Shown piece after piece: positions 18,350 to 27,702 of a stretch of DNA of 64,000 nucleotides. The stretch is from an uncultured Pseudomonadales bacterium (lineage in GTDB: Bacteria; Pseudomonadota; Gammaproteobacteria; Pseudomonadales; Azotimanducaceae): NCBI GenBank assembly GCA_951813295.1, contig CATOTI010000003.1:390033-454032 (forward strand), read 5' to 3'. Within the stretch, counting starts at the first letter, position 1; each line of letters opens with the position of its first letter. Position numbers and translations under genes: made by a program. The notes beneath the pieces are model-generated. The model saw only the letters and a program-made list of their open reading frames with translations, was not told the origin of the DNA and did not search any database.

Positions 18350-19117
18350 GTGTCGAGCATTGAACGATCAGTCGATCAACGGGGAATCGTCACCCTGACG
18401 ATCAACCGGCCGCATCGTCGAAACGCGCTCGATAGCGAAGCGATGGCGCTGCTCAGAAAAGAGATCAGCGGGCTTGCCGATGGGGGCAGCGAACGTGCGC
18501 TCGTCATTCGGGGCTCGGATGGTAGTTTCTCGAGCGGGCGCGACTTGAAGGAAGCCAAAGACCTGGCGCTCGAGACCGGCCTCAATCAGCAGGCCGAGTG
18601 GGTTGAGGTGTTTCGTGCGCTGCGCCGATTACCCATTCCATCCGTTGCCGGCGTGGAAGGCCATGCGGTTGCCGGGGGTTTCACGCTGGCCATGGGGTGT
18701 GACTTCGTTCTGGCCGAACGTAACGCGGGATTCGGTGCGCTCGAGATGCGCAACGGTTTCCCCGCGGCTGTTTGTATCCCGATTCTTGCGCGCCTCGTCG
18801 GGCCGCGTGTCGGCCTCGAACTTGCGATCTTCGGCGATATCGTCGGGGCGGAACGCCTCTATGAGGTCGGCCTCGTCACGCAGCTCGTCGACGACGGCGC
18901 GATGAGCGGTGCGATCGATGCGTTCACGGACAGGATCGTGAATCTCGCCCCCAATGCCGTGCAGGAAACCCTCGAAAGCTGGCGGGCGGCCGAATCCGCG
19001 CCGATCGAGCAGTCGCTGACGATGGGCCTGCGGCTCAATCAGCTACTCGATGCATCGGGGCGCTTCTCGCTGCCCGATCCGTCGTTCTCGAAAAAGGGTG
19101 ACGACAAGTCGTCTTGA
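18350..19117 (+). CDS. Enoyl-CoA hydratase/isomerase family protein
   Basis: 255 residues, crotonase fold. The CoA-binding segment INRPHRRNALDSEAM and the oxyanion-hole sequence GHAVAGGFTLAMGCDFVLA are clear. The usual second catalytic Glu region reads MRNGFPAAVC, so it may be an isomerase or hydrolase rather than a standard hydratase. GAGGAG precedes the GTG start. It is transcribed divergently from the carotenoid oxygenase. Confidence 0.88.
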   Translation: MSSIERSVDQRGIVTLTINRPHRRNALDSEAMALLRKEISGLADGGSERALVIRGSDGSFSSGRDLKEAKDLALETGLNQQAEWVEVFRALRRLPIPSVAGVEGHAVAGGFTLAMGCDFVLAERNAGFGALEMRNGFPAAVCIPILARLVGPRVGLELAIFGDIVGAERLYEVGLVTQLVDDGAMSGAIDAFTDRIVNLAPNAVQETLESWRAAESAPIEQSLTMGLRLNQLLDASGRFSLPDPSFSKKGDDKSS

Positions 19118-19137
19118 GGCGCGATATGGCGCCGTGA

Positions 19138-19503
19138 TCACGGGTCCGCCTCTTCGACGTGGCAGGCAATGCACCGCCGGAGGGGTCCGCTCTCGTCGCC
19201 GGCGAGGCTCTTCTCCTCGTGGCAGCCACGACAGAGCTCGTGAAACTGCGCTTCGAACAAAGGCCAGACGTCTTGGTTGGTAACGTGGCAGTGCATGCAG
19301 GGTTGCGTACCGGTGTCGTCCACGTAGTTGTGGTGGCAAACCATGCAAGGCGTGTGGGTGTGGTCAACGTGTGCGAATGTCATCGGAAGAATCGGCTCCG
19401 GACTACCGTATCGGGCTGCGACTTCGGTGTTTTGACCGAACGGTGCACCGAGGTAGAGCACACTCGCGACGAGCAAACCCGCGACCAGGAATGCCGTTTT
19501 CAC
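19138..19503 (-). CDS. Tetraheme c-type cytochrome (small, exported)
   Basis: About 121 residues. GTG at 19503 overlaps the upstream gene's stop (GTGA), indicating coupling. A signal peptide or anchor (VKTAFLVAGLLVASVLYLGAP) is followed by four CxxCH motifs: CMVCH, CMHCH, CRGCH and CIACH, plus extra His residues that could be distal ligands. This pattern resembles class III/cytochrome c7-type or NapC-partner periplasmic cytochromes. It most likely takes electrons from the membrane protein encoded just upstream. The terminal acceptor is unknown. Confidence 0.85.
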   Translation of the reverse strand: MKTAFLVAGLLVASVLYLGAPFGQNTEVAARYGSPEPILPMTFAHVDHTHTPCMVCHHNYVDDTGTQPCMHCHVTNQDVWPLFEAQFHELCRGCHEEKSLAGDESGPLRRCIACHVEEADP

Positions 19504-20219
19504 GACAGGTTCTTCATCAGCACGAAGCCCGCCGAGGCGATGCAGGTCGCGACCAGCATCAACACGGGCGACGCCACCGACGTCTGGCTTGGCGACAGCC
19601 GAACCGCGCGCGACGAACACACCCAGAGCGCGAGGGCGATGAGGCCCAGAACCTGGTAGTCGTGGCGCAGATAAAACCCGGCGCCGACGATGTGGTAGCC
19701 GGTTAGCGCCAGGGCGACGATACCAATAGCCCGATGGCCGTTTTTGAAAGATGTGTAGCCGCCGAATACCCGCATCCTGGCCGGGACGACGGAGACCATG
19801 ACCGTTAGCACGATGAACAGAAGTGCCAGTACACCGGACCACATGTAGAGCGGCGCATCGGGTTTGATGTACTCGAGTGAAGCGCCGTCCGCGAGCAGGA
19901 AGACGCCGGCGTGACCGGCGGCCATTGCGGCGACGACGTAGCTCAACTGTTCGTGGCGTGTGAGATCGCGAGCACCGCGTGGGGTCGAGCTGAGATAGAG
20001 AAGACCCGCGAGGGCCGCGAAACCGAGAGCGTTCGCGCCGTCCCAGATCCAACCGCCGTTCAGCGTGGGGCTGCCCAGAAGCGCGAGGCTAAAGACCAGA
20101 GCGAAGAGGCTTAGGAAGAGAACCACCGGCGCAGTACAGGCGACACAGCCGACGCTGTCAAAAGCCGCGGTGGCAAAAGTGCTGCGTCGAGAGGAAGAAC
20201 GACCCGGCTGAAGCCGCAC
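19500..20219 (-). CDS. Multi-span membrane protein, cytochrome b-like partner of the tetraheme cytochrome
   Basis: 239 residues with about six hydrophobic segments. His residues fall at membrane positions (MAAGHAGVF, NGHRAIGI, TGYHIVG), as expected for heme-b coordination in ferric-reductase-like or b561-like proteins; this is inference. The N-terminus contains VGCVACTAP before the first span. It starts with GTG 21 bp past the tRNA-Glu gene and overlaps the cytochrome c gene by 4 bp. I do not recognise the exact family. Confidence 0.6.
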   Translation of the reverse strand: MRLQPGRSSSRRSTFATAAFDSVGCVACTAPVVLFLSLFALVFSLALLGSPTLNGGWIWDGANALGFAALAGLLYLSSTPRGARDLTRHEQLSYVVAAMAAGHAGVFLLADGASLEYIKPDAPLYMWSGVLALLFIVLTVMVSVVPARMRVFGGYTSFKNGHRAIGIVALALTGYHIVGAGFYLRHDYQVLGLIALALWVCSSRAVRLSPSQTSVASPVLMLVATCIASAGFVLMKNLS

Positions 20220-20240
20220 CGGTCGCGCGACGCCGCGAGA

Positions 20241-20316
<76 letters not shown>

Positions 20317-20417
20317 TAAGCGCGAGGCGGCGCATTCTATGACCGCGTGAGCCGGCTTTTCAACCGAATGCACAGGTAAGACCGATAGAATGCGCCGGTT
20401 TCGAACCGAGCATCATT

Positions 20418-21650
20418 TTGAGAGCGATCCACTACTACTTCATCGGCACGGGCACGTGGTTCATCTCGCACGGCATTCAGAGCGTGATGTTTGCCTGGCT
20501 CGTGACGATGGTGCTGCTCGAGACGCCGGAAAAGGTTGGTCTCGCGCAGATGGTGATGCTCGTCCCCACGACGCTGTTGATGCTCGTCGGTGGGAGTTAC
20601 GCGGACCGATTCGGCGGACGGCGCGTCGCCATGATCGCGCAAGGCTTCGGCGTGTTGCCGGTGCTGCTGCTGTTGTACGTCGTTGCAGCGGATTCGTTGA
20701 GCTTCACGACGATGCTCATCTATGCTGTCATGATGGGTTGTGCACAAGCCTTCGTGACGCCGGCTCGGGACGGATTGCTGAACCAGGTCGCCGAAGGTCG
20801 CATCCAGCGCACGGTCGTCCTCGCGAGCTTGATCCAGTTCGGAATCCAGATGGTGGGGCTCCTGGCGGCGGGTCTTGCCGATCAGATCGGGCCGATCGCC
20901 GTACTCTCGGGTCAAGCTGGCGCGTTGCTCGTCGGTGTGATCGCCTATCGGCGGATCCCGCGTCGGGTGCAGGCGCCGCAGACCACTCACGCGCCGATGT
21001 TGCCGTCGATCGTCGACGGGTGCCGGACGGTATTGGCGTCGACCGCGATGCGGCCCGTCGTTCTGCAGAACATTTTCATGGGGATCTTCTTCATGGGGTC
21101 CTACATCGTCACGATCCCACTCCTGATCCGGGAGGTTTACGACGGCTCGTCGGCGGATCTGGCGATCGTGCACGCAGCGAACGCGCTCGGGCTCGTCACC
21201 TCGATCGTCGGATTGCTGTTTCTCGGTGACATCAAACGCCAGGGGCGGGCGCTGCTGTTCACGCAAGGGATCGGTGGCGTGTTTCTCGCCGCCGCGGGTT
21301 TCGGCTTCGGTTTTCCCTTGATGGTGGGATGCATCTACCTTTGGGGTTTGTGCGGCGGCGTCGCGATGAGCATGTCGCGTACGATCATGCAGGAGCAGGC
21401 GCCCGATGATCAGCGCGGTCGCGTCATGGCGTTCTTCTCGTTTTCGTTCATGGGAGCGGGGCCGATTGGTGCAATCGGGTCGGGCTACGTCGTCGAGGCT
21501 ATGGGCGCGGGTCCGACATTGATCGTCGCGTCCGTGTCGATGGCGTTCGTCGTGCTCGTCATCGGCTTCACCACGAGCCTCTGGCGGTTGCATCATGTCA
21601 GCGAACCCGTGGCGGCGCCCAGCGACGAACGTGCCGCAGCGGGTCCTTGA
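20418..21650 (+). CDS. MFS transporter
   Basis: 410 residues with about 12 hydrophobic helices. The motif-A-like loop GGSYADRFGGRRVAM lies near residue 60. The layout fits the drug-efflux / EntS-like MFS group, but the substrate is unknown. TTG at 20418 is used because the first membrane helix begins right after it; the ribosome site is weak, so ATG at 20484 is an alternative that would cut into helix 1. The stop overlaps an in-frame stretch just before the dehydrogenase start, so the two genes are close. Confidence 0.82.
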   Translation: MRAIHYYFIGTGTWFISHGIQSVMFAWLVTMVLLETPEKVGLAQMVMLVPTTLLMLVGGSYADRFGGRRVAMIAQGFGVLPVLLLLYVVAADSLSFTTMLIYAVMMGCAQAFVTPARDGLLNQVAEGRIQRTVVLASLIQFGIQMVGLLAAGLADQIGPIAVLSGQAGALLVGVIAYRRIPRRVQAPQTTHAPMLPSIVDGCRTVLASTAMRPVVLQNIFMGIFFMGSYIVTIPLLIREVYDGSSADLAIVHAANALGLVTSIVGLLFLGDIKRQGRALLFTQGIGGVFLAAAGFGFGFPLMVGCIYLWGLCGGVAMSMSRTIMQEQAPDDQRGRVMAFFSFSFMGAGPIGAIGSGYVVEAMGAGPTLIVASVSMAFVVLVIGFTTSLWRLHHVSEPVAAPSDERAAAGP

Positions 21651-21676
21651 TCGAGTTATCGCGCAGGAGGCAGATT

Positions 21677-22619
21677 TTGCGAGTCAAGAATATCCGTTAC
21701 ACGGCCGGCGGCGGCGCTGAAGTCATCGATGTCGACGTGCCGAAACCGGGCCGTGGTGAAGTGCAGGTGGAGGTATCCGCTTGCGGCATCTGCTCTTGGG
21801 ATTTGCAGACGTTTCGGAGCGGCGCCGACTCGAAGTTCGCCGCGCCGCCGGGACATGAAGGCATTGGCTACGTGACGGAGCTGGGCGAGGGGGTGCGCGG
21901 GTTTGAGGTCGGCGATCGAGTTGCCGGCGGCGGTTTCGCCCAGATCCGCAACTCACCGGCCCGAAGCCTCTACAAAGTGCCGGACTCCGATCTCCCCGAT
22001 AACCATCTCATCGTCGAGCCCGTCTCGTGTGTCGTGACGGGGATGGATCACTGTCAGTTGAAGGCCGGTGAGCGTTTGGCGATGGTCGGCTGCGGTTTCA
22101 TGGGTCTGATGATGATTCAGGGATTGAAGGGCGCGGCCGCGGATCAGCTCATCGCGCTCGATGTGGACGACGCGCGACTGGATCTAGCGCTCGATCGAGA
22201 TGGGTGCAACGGAGGCCCACAACGTCACGGGGGCCGATTTTGCGGACGTGAAACGCGATCTCGAGCGGCGCGGTATCGACATCGTCGTCGACACGAGTGG
22301 GTCGCAGGCTGGTCTCGATCTCGCGACCGATATCGTGCGCCGCGCCGGCCGGATCAACCTCTTCGGCTGGATCAAAGGCGAGGAAGCCCAATTCAACCCG
22401 AGCACCTGGCATGGCAAGGCGATCTCCATCGTGAACAGTTCGCCGGCCGCTCAGATGCGAGATCCGTTTCCGCCGGCGATCCGGCTCCTGCTGAACAAGA
22501 CGATCCAGCTCGAGAAACTCGTCACGCACACATGCTCGATCGACGAATACCCGACGTTCATGACCGACGTCACAGGTGGACTCGTCGACGGCTACATCAA
22601 AGGCGTCGTGACCAACTAG
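21677..22619 (+). pseudogene. Zinc-type alcohol dehydrogenase (MDR family), frameshifted
   Basis: The start TTG at 21677 follows AGGAGG at 21665-21670. The N-terminal half reads GEVQVEVSACGICSWDLQTF (zinc-site Cys) and PGHEGIGYV, typical of zinc-dependent medium-chain dehydrogenases, then enters the nucleotide-binding fold (VGCGFMGLMMIQGLK). Near 22180-22198 the frame moves by +1: the upstream frame loses homology after LDLAL and the next frame resumes at IEMGATEAHNV, ending at 22619. The result is one gene of about 313 residues with a single-base insertion. It may be a real lesion or a sequencing error. The 3' end overlaps the convergent VOC gene by 4 bp. Confidence 0.78.
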
Positions 22620-22987
22620 CGTTCGACGATGCTGATGTGATTGCCATCGGGATCGAGGATGCCGAAGGTTCTTGCGCCGGTCGGGATGGTGCCGGGTTCG
22701 ATGTAGAACGTCGCGCCTTGCGCCCGGGCACGAATGAGCACGCCATCGAAGTCGTCGACATGCACGACACAGGCGCCTTGTCCCGCCGGCATGTCCATAT
22801 CGCGCGCGAGGGCGAGGTGAAAACCGCCGCCCGAGAGATCGAGCACCGCATAGTTGACGTCGCGACTGTTCTGTTCTGTTTCGTTGCGATAAGCAACGAC
22901 GAGCGTAAACACGGATCGATACCATTCGATCGAATCGTGAACCTGATTGCTGACCAGGACAGGCCAGGCTGAATCCCCTGCGGCCAT
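22616..22987 (-). CDS. VOC-family (glyoxalase/bleomycin-resistance fold) protein
   Basis: 123 residues. The pattern SIEWYRSVFT ... VNYAVLDLSGGGFHLALA ... GTIPTGARTFGILDPDGNHISIVE is typical of a vicinal-oxygen-chelate domain with paired beta-alpha-beta-beta-beta modules. Metal ligands would be His and Glu in FHLAL and ISIVE. One domain per chain suggests a dimer. The function could be a lyase, dioxygenase or binding protein and is not determinable here. Confidence 0.82.
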   Translation of the reverse strand: MAAGDSAWPVLVSNQVHDSIEWYRSVFTLVVAYRNETEQNSRDVNYAVLDLSGGGFHLALARDMDMPAGQGACVVHVDDFDGVLIRARAQGATFYIEPGTIPTGARTFGILDPDGNHISIVER

Positions 22988-23287
22988 TGCGTTCGTCTCG
23001 CGCGTTGTAAGGTTTTCTTATACCTGAACGAACACCGCCGGGCCCGAAGGCCCGGCGGTGATGAGTTGCCCTTGGAGGGGGAGCGCGAACGACGCGGGGG
23101 AGTAGCCGTTGGGGTCGCCGATCTACGCTTAGTCAAAGCTCCGGGGGAGGGCTTCGACAAAAGCAACTCACCTATTAAGACGCGCGAACGAACAAAACAG
23201 TCGCTACGATTTGATCCGATTCGATTAGTTTTTGTTTCAGGTTGTTTCTCTTTTCTTTCGCGGGTCTGCGAAGGTCGGCGCAAGAAC
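22988..23287. other. Intergenic stretch with a 12 bp perfect hairpin
   Basis: No gene is supported here. At 23033-23060 there is a perfect inverted repeat CACCGCCGGGCC, loop CGAA, GGCCCGGCGGTG. Neither strand has a T-run directly after the stem, so it is not a textbook intrinsic terminator, but it could stabilise mRNA ends. The rest, 23061-23287, is AT-richer near its right end and shows no convincing ORF. Confidence 0.6.
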
Positions 23288-24247
23288 TCAGCCGAGCCGT
23301 CCGGCGGCCGCGAGGATCTCGAGCGCGTCGACCGTCAGATAGGCGTTTGCCTTGCCGAAATCGTCCCCGTGCCACGGCGCGTGGGTGAAATCGTCAGCCC
23401 CCTGCTTGTGGCTGAAGAGCTTCCGCTCTGCATTCAGGCCCTCTCCGGCGATCATTTTCGATTCCAGTAGATCGAGCGCGTCGGCCGTGCGCGGATCGTG
23501 CAGATGGCCCGATCGCGCGAGGATATGCAGGCCCGCCATGAAGTCGTAGAGCCGCGGATAGGGATAGGAAGGTTTGACGTAAACCGGGCGAAGGGGTTTG
23601 CCGTTCGTCCGCTTGAGATACACGCGCCGATCGAGCACGACTTGTGCCGCGGCATCGACCGCGTGGTCGAGTTCGACGCTCGGGTTTCGCGCGCGGTAAG
23701 TCGAGAGCCCGCGTAGACCGTACGCCGTGTGCACGATCGACGGGCCTTTCGCACGCGGAATCTTGCTGCAGTTCCAGCCGCCGCCGGGCCACTGATAGCG
23801 CAAAAGATTCGTTGCCAGCCGGTCGGTCTCGCGGTTCGCGAGGCCGAGCACGATCGACGCGAAGATCGCGTTGGCGTGAAACGAACCGTGCACCCGGTGT
23901 TTGTCGCGAATGAAGAGCGCATCGTCGTATTGCCCCTCCAGACGCGTAAGCCACGCAACGATGATGTCGCGATAGGGAATCAACGATCGATCGCCGGGTG
24001 GATAGTCGATGTCGGCGAGGTAGCGAAAGGTCAGGTAGATCGTCGAGTTGCCGGCGCGATCGCCCGAATCGCTCACCTCGAGGTCGCGTTTCAGGCTTTC
24101 GGCGATGGGTGACGTCTTGATGCTTCGCCTCAGACGCCGCATGGCGTTGCTCGACGGATCTTCGCCGAGTACGTAGCGTCTGAGCTTGTAGCGAATCACG
24201 GGGTTTGGTGATTCGTCGAGTTTCGCGATGATGGGATCGGCGTCCAT
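23288..24247 (-). CDS. Prenyltransferase/squalene-cyclase-fold hypothetical protein
   Basis: 319 residues, no signal peptide. Repeated helical units with GGGWNC, HTAYGLRGLSTY and YDFMAGLHILARSGHL resemble the alpha/alpha toroid of terpene cyclases and prenyltransferase beta-subunits. The cyclase DxDD catalytic motif is not seen, so enzymatic cyclisation is unlikely. Related uncharacterised proteins are usually annotated as hypothetical or squalene-cyclase-like. No neighbour suggests a role. Confidence 0.65.
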   Translation of the reverse strand: MDADPIIAKLDESPNPVIRYKLRRYVLGEDPSSNAMRRLRRSIKTSPIAESLKRDLEVSDSGDRAGNSTIYLTFRYLADIDYPPGDRSLIPYRDIIVAWLTRLEGQYDDALFIRDKHRVHGSFHANAIFASIVLGLANRETDRLATNLLRYQWPGGGWNCSKIPRAKGPSIVHTAYGLRGLSTYRARNPSVELDHAVDAAAQVVLDRRVYLKRTNGKPLRPVYVKPSYPYPRLYDFMAGLHILARSGHLHDPRTADALDLLESKMIAGEGLNAERKLFSHKQGADDFTHAPWHGDDFGKANAYLTVDALEILAAAGRLG

Positions 24248-24410
24248 TCCATTGCTCCACTTCTTTTATCGCCATCATGGGCCGAAATCGGGATGGAGGC
24301 ATCCGCGTGTCAGCAGAAGAGCGCGATCGTTCGCCCGAGGCAACGGGGCGTTGTAGCGAGCCCGATGAACGACGGGTAGGCTCGCAGCCACCAAGAGCGG
24401 AGGACCCGTC

Positions 24411-26324
24411 GTGAAAAACCCCCTCGTCTTCATCAGCGGCTTCGCCGCAGCACTTGCGATCGTTGGTTGCTCGGAAACCGCGGTCGAACCCGAAGAGGTC
24501 GCGGTACCGCTCAGCCCACCGACGTACTCCGCCGCCGCGTTCTACAACTCGGTTTCGGTGGGTATCGCCGGTGACCACGCATGGTCCGCCGATGACTCGA
24601 AGCTTCTGATCCAGTCGGATGTGACCGGCATCTTCAATGCGTACGCGCTCGACGTCGAAACGAGCGGACTGACCCCGCTGACGCAGTCGACGGATCAGAC
24701 GATGCGTGTCAGTTCATGGTTTCCGGAAGACGGCCGGGCCATCGTTGTGGCTGATCAAGGTGGCAACGAGCTAACGCACGTCTACGTCCGCGAAATTGAC
24801 GGGACGTTGACGGATCTCACCCCAGGTGAGGGCCATCGGGCGATATACGGGGGCTTTCTAGACGACGGTTCCGGTTTCTACGTCGGGAGCAACGAACGTG
24901 ATCCGCAGTTCTTCGATCTTTACGCCTACGACGCGAAGGACTACGCGCGCGAGCTCATCTTCGAGAACAAGGGCGGTTTCAGTATCGCGGGCGGGACCGA
25001 CGGGTTGCTGGCACTCATCAAAGGGAACTCGAGCGCGGACTCGGACGTCTTTCTCGTCGACCTGAAGGATCCGGACGCGGAACCGACTCTCATCACGCCC
25101 CACGAAGGCAACATCACACACGGCGTCTACGGTTTTACGCGTGACGGCAAGCAACTCATCTACGGTACGAACGAGCATGGTGAGTTCCGCCAGGCGTGGT
25201 CCTACGACCACGAAACCGGTGAAAGGGCCCCCTATATCGCGGCTGATTGGGACGTCGTGTTTCTCAGCTTCTCGCGCTCGGGTCGCTATCGTGTCGTCGG
25301 GACGAACGAGGATGCGCGAACCCGGGTCGCCATTACGGACCTCGAAACAGGAGCGCCGCTGACCTTACCGGAACTGCCGGATGGCGCCGTCGGGCAGGTG
25401 CGCTTCTCACGCGACGAGACGCGGATGGCGTTCATGCTCTTCTCGGATACGTCGACGCCGGACATCTACCATGTCGATCTCGCGGCCGGCACGGTCAAGC
25501 GCCACACCGAAACCCTCAATACGGCGATCGAGGAGGATCGGCTCGTTGCCTCCGAGGTCGTCCGGTATCCGAGTTACGACGGCCTCGAGATTCCGAGCAT
25601 CCTGTATCGCCCGAAGGACGCATCCGCCGAGAATCCCGTCCCGGCGCTGGTCTATGTGCATGGCGGCCCGGGTGGTCAGAGCCGGACCGGCTACGACCCG
25701 AGAGTCCAGCATCTGGTGAATCACGGCTACGCGATCCTGATGGCGAACAACCGTGGATCGTCCGGTTACGGCAAGACGTTCTACCACATGGATGATCGCA
25801 AGCACGGCGACGTCGACTTGAAGGACATCGTCGAGGGCAAGGGATACCTAGCCGGTCTCGACTGGGTGGACGCTGATCGCATCGGCATCATCGGGGGGTC
25901 TTACGGCGGCTACATGGTGGGTGCCGCGCTCGCGTTCGAGCCGGGCGTCTTCGACGTTGGCATCAACATCTTCGGCGTGATGAATTGGGTTCGAACCCTC
26001 TCGAACATCCCGCCGTGGTGGGGTGCGAACAAGGACGTCCTATACGACGAAATGGGCGATCCGGCGACGGATGCTGAGCGTCATCGCGCGATCTCGCCGC
26101 TCTTTCACGCGCAGAACATCAAGGTGCCGTTCTTGGTTGTGCAGGGCGCGAACGACCCCCGCGTGCTGCAGGTCGAGAGTGACGAAATCGTTGCGGCGGT
26201 GCGCGCGAACGACGTGCCGGTGGATTACGTGCTCTTCGACGACGAGGGGCACGGATTCAGCAAGCGCGTGAACCGCATCACGGCATCGGAGGCTTACGTC
26301 AATTTCCTGGACGAACACCTCTAA
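24411..26324 (+). CDS. S9-family prolyl oligopeptidase, lipoprotein
   Basis: 637 residues. GTG at 24411 begins a lipoprotein signal with lipobox IVGC. The N-terminal beta-propeller region (WD-like TolB/DPP repeats) spans about residues 40-370. The catalytic alpha/beta-hydrolase domain has GGSYGG (nucleophile Ser, about residue 500), Asp in GANDPRV and His in DEGHGF. The enzyme would cleave short peptides, possibly supplying the upstream ABC importer, though that link is conjecture. Confidence 0.9.
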   Translation: MKNPLVFISGFAAALAIVGCSETAVEPEEVAVPLSPPTYSAAAFYNSVSVGIAGDHAWSADDSKLLIQSDVTGIFNAYALDVETSGLTPLTQSTDQTMRVSSWFPEDGRAIVVADQGGNELTHVYVREIDGTLTDLTPGEGHRAIYGGFLDDGSGFYVGSNERDPQFFDLYAYDAKDYARELIFENKGGFSIAGGTDGLLALIKGNSSADSDVFLVDLKDPDAEPTLITPHEGNITHGVYGFTRDGKQLIYGTNEHGEFRQAWSYDHETGERAPYIAADWDVVFLSFSRSGRYRVVGTNEDARTRVAITDLETGAPLTLPELPDGAVGQVRFSRDETRMAFMLFSDTSTPDIYHVDLAAGTVKRHTETLNTAIEEDRLVASEVVRYPSYDGLEIPSILYRPKDASAENPVPALVYVHGGPGGQSRTGYDPRVQHLVNHGYAILMANNRGSSGYGKTFYHMDDRKHGDVDLKDIVEGKGYLAGLDWVDADRIGIIGGSYGGYMVGAALAFEPGVFDVGINIFGVMNWVRTLSNIPPWWGANKDVLYDEMGDPATDAERHRAISPLFHAQNIKVPFLVVQGANDPRVLQVESDEIVAAVRANDVPVDYVLFDDEGHGFSKRVNRITASEAYVNFLDEHL

Positions 26325-26416
26325 GTTCGATGACGTGCCGCGATTGTGCCGCCTCAAGCCGCGAGGGCGACTTGGCGCGTGGGCTACGGCAAGACTGATC
26401 ATCGGCGGAGGTCGAG

Positions 26417-26806
26417 ATGAAGAACGTCGTCCTATGGGCCCTGGTGGCCTATTACCTGCTGACCGGCCTCTATCTCATCGCCTTGCCGCTCACGTTCTAC
26501 GAGACGGCACCGGGCGTCGTCGATACGGGCCCCTACAACATGCACTTCGTCCGCGATGTCGGTTTTGCGTTCACGGTGAGCGCGCTCGGGATTGCCTACG
26601 GAATGCGTCGCGCCAATAAACCACTCATCGTTTTCGGTTCAGCCTGGCTCGCGCTGCACGGGCTATTCCACCTGATTCTCTGGCTGGTCCACGACCATCA
26701 CTTTGCGACGACGGCGCTCGTTGATCTGTTGGTCGTCGTGTTGCCGGCCATCGTCGTGACTTATCTGGCGGCGACTTTTGAACCCGCGGGGCAAACAGGG
26801 CTGTGA
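26417..26806 (+). CDS. Small four-span membrane protein, unknown function
   Basis: 129 residues with about four hydrophobic segments (for example VVLWALVAYYLLTGLYLIALPL and ALVDLLVVVLPAIVVTYLAA). The conserved-looking loop NMHFVRDVGFAF precedes helix 2, and His-rich HDHHF precedes helix 4. This resembles DUF4345/DoxX-like small membrane proteins, but I cannot assign it firmly. GGAGG lies 7 bp before the ATG. Confidence 0.7.
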   Translation: MKNVVLWALVAYYLLTGLYLIALPLTFYETAPGVVDTGPYNMHFVRDVGFAFTVSALGIAYGMRRANKPLIVFGSAWLALHGLFHLILWLVHDHHFATTALVDLLVVVLPAIVVTYLAATFEPAGQTGL

Positions 26807-26810
26807 GGCG

Positions 26811-27581
26811 TTAGAACGTCAGCGGTGTCGCCAGGTGCTCATCAAACATCATGTCGCGGTGTGCCAGCAGTTCGGCGCTACATCCGCCGACCAGTTCGCC
26901 GCCGCGACCGTAAGACTTACGTAGGAAACTCGGCATCGGGCAGAGCGGCTCGGGCAGCGTCTCGAAGAGTTGGCTGACGAATGCCCAATAGACGTCGGCA
27001 GCGGACATTCGGGTGCCGAAGAAGTACGCGCTACCCGCCGCGCGCTGCCGCGCTAGCTGGTTGTCCATTGAATCGAGGACCGCGAGGACTTTCGCTTCGG
27101 CGGTCGCGAGAGCGGCTTCGCTGTAGCCGTAGTCCTTGTACATCGGGTTGCGCTCGGCCTCTTTTGCCGCCCGTTCGGGCCCGCCCAGGCCGAACAGGAT
27201 GATACGCATCTGCCAGAGCATGCCGTTCTCGCCGATCATCTCGTTCACGAGTCCGACCATCGCCATGCGCTCCTCGAGCGCATCGGGCAAAAGCGATGGT
27301 CCTTCGCCGAGTCGCTCGGCGAGGTTCAGGATGTCGAGCCACCCCGCGCGTGGCGCTTCGTTCTCGTAGACGGTGACGGGTGCGTTCCGGTGGCCGGTCC
27401 AGGCGACGAGTTCTTCGTTCGCGCCGGCGGGCACCTGTTCGACCGGTATGAACGGTACGCCTTTGACGTCCATGATCTCGCGCGCGGCCATGGAGTACGG
27501 GCCGGGGACGCCCACGGTCAGTGCGAGCCGCAGGCCCGGTTGCTCGCGTGCCGCCGCGACGGAAAGGTATTCAATGGCCAT
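26811..27581 (-). CDS. GST-like protein (two-domain)
   Basis: 256 residues. ATG at 27581 is preceded by AGGAAA; the longer frame extends into the spacer before the P450. An atypical thioredoxin-like N-terminus (YSMAAREIMDVKGVPFIPVEQVP) leads into RNAPVTVYENEAPRAGWLDIL. A helical C-terminal domain with MSAADVYWAFVSQLFETL follows, containing the typical N-cap Asp. It is on the same strand as the P450 (27,703), 121 bp downstream, so the two may form a unit acting on the same compound. Confidence 0.75.
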   Translation of the reverse strand: MAIEYLSVAAAREQPGLRLALTVGVPGPYSMAAREIMDVKGVPFIPVEQVPAGANEELVAWTGHRNAPVTVYENEAPRAGWLDILNLAERLGEGPSLLPDALEERMAMVGLVNEMIGENGMLWQMRIILFGLGGPERAAKEAERNPMYKDYGYSEAALATAEAKVLAVLDSMDNQLARQRAAGSAYFFGTRMSAADVYWAFVSQLFETLPEPLCPMPSFLRKSYGRGGELVGGCSAELLAHRDMMFDEHLATPLTF

Positions 27582-27702
27582 GGGGTGGTTTCCTGTTTCA
27601 TGTCCTGGATGAGGCGTGCATCCGCGCGAGCGGCGTATTTCGCCAGCGCGTGAGTGACGAGGTCGCCAAATCAAGCCCCGATGACGAAAACCTCGTGAAG
27701 CA

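Noticed and set aside
20337..21596. 419-codon minus-strand open frame
   Set aside because: Opposite strand of the MFS transporter; its His/Arg/Asp-rich composition is typical of an antisense frame.
23394..24578. 394-codon minus-strand frame overlapping the prenyltransferase-fold gene
   Set aside because: Shadow frame; rich in Arg and without motifs, while the other frame shows clear helical repeat patterns.
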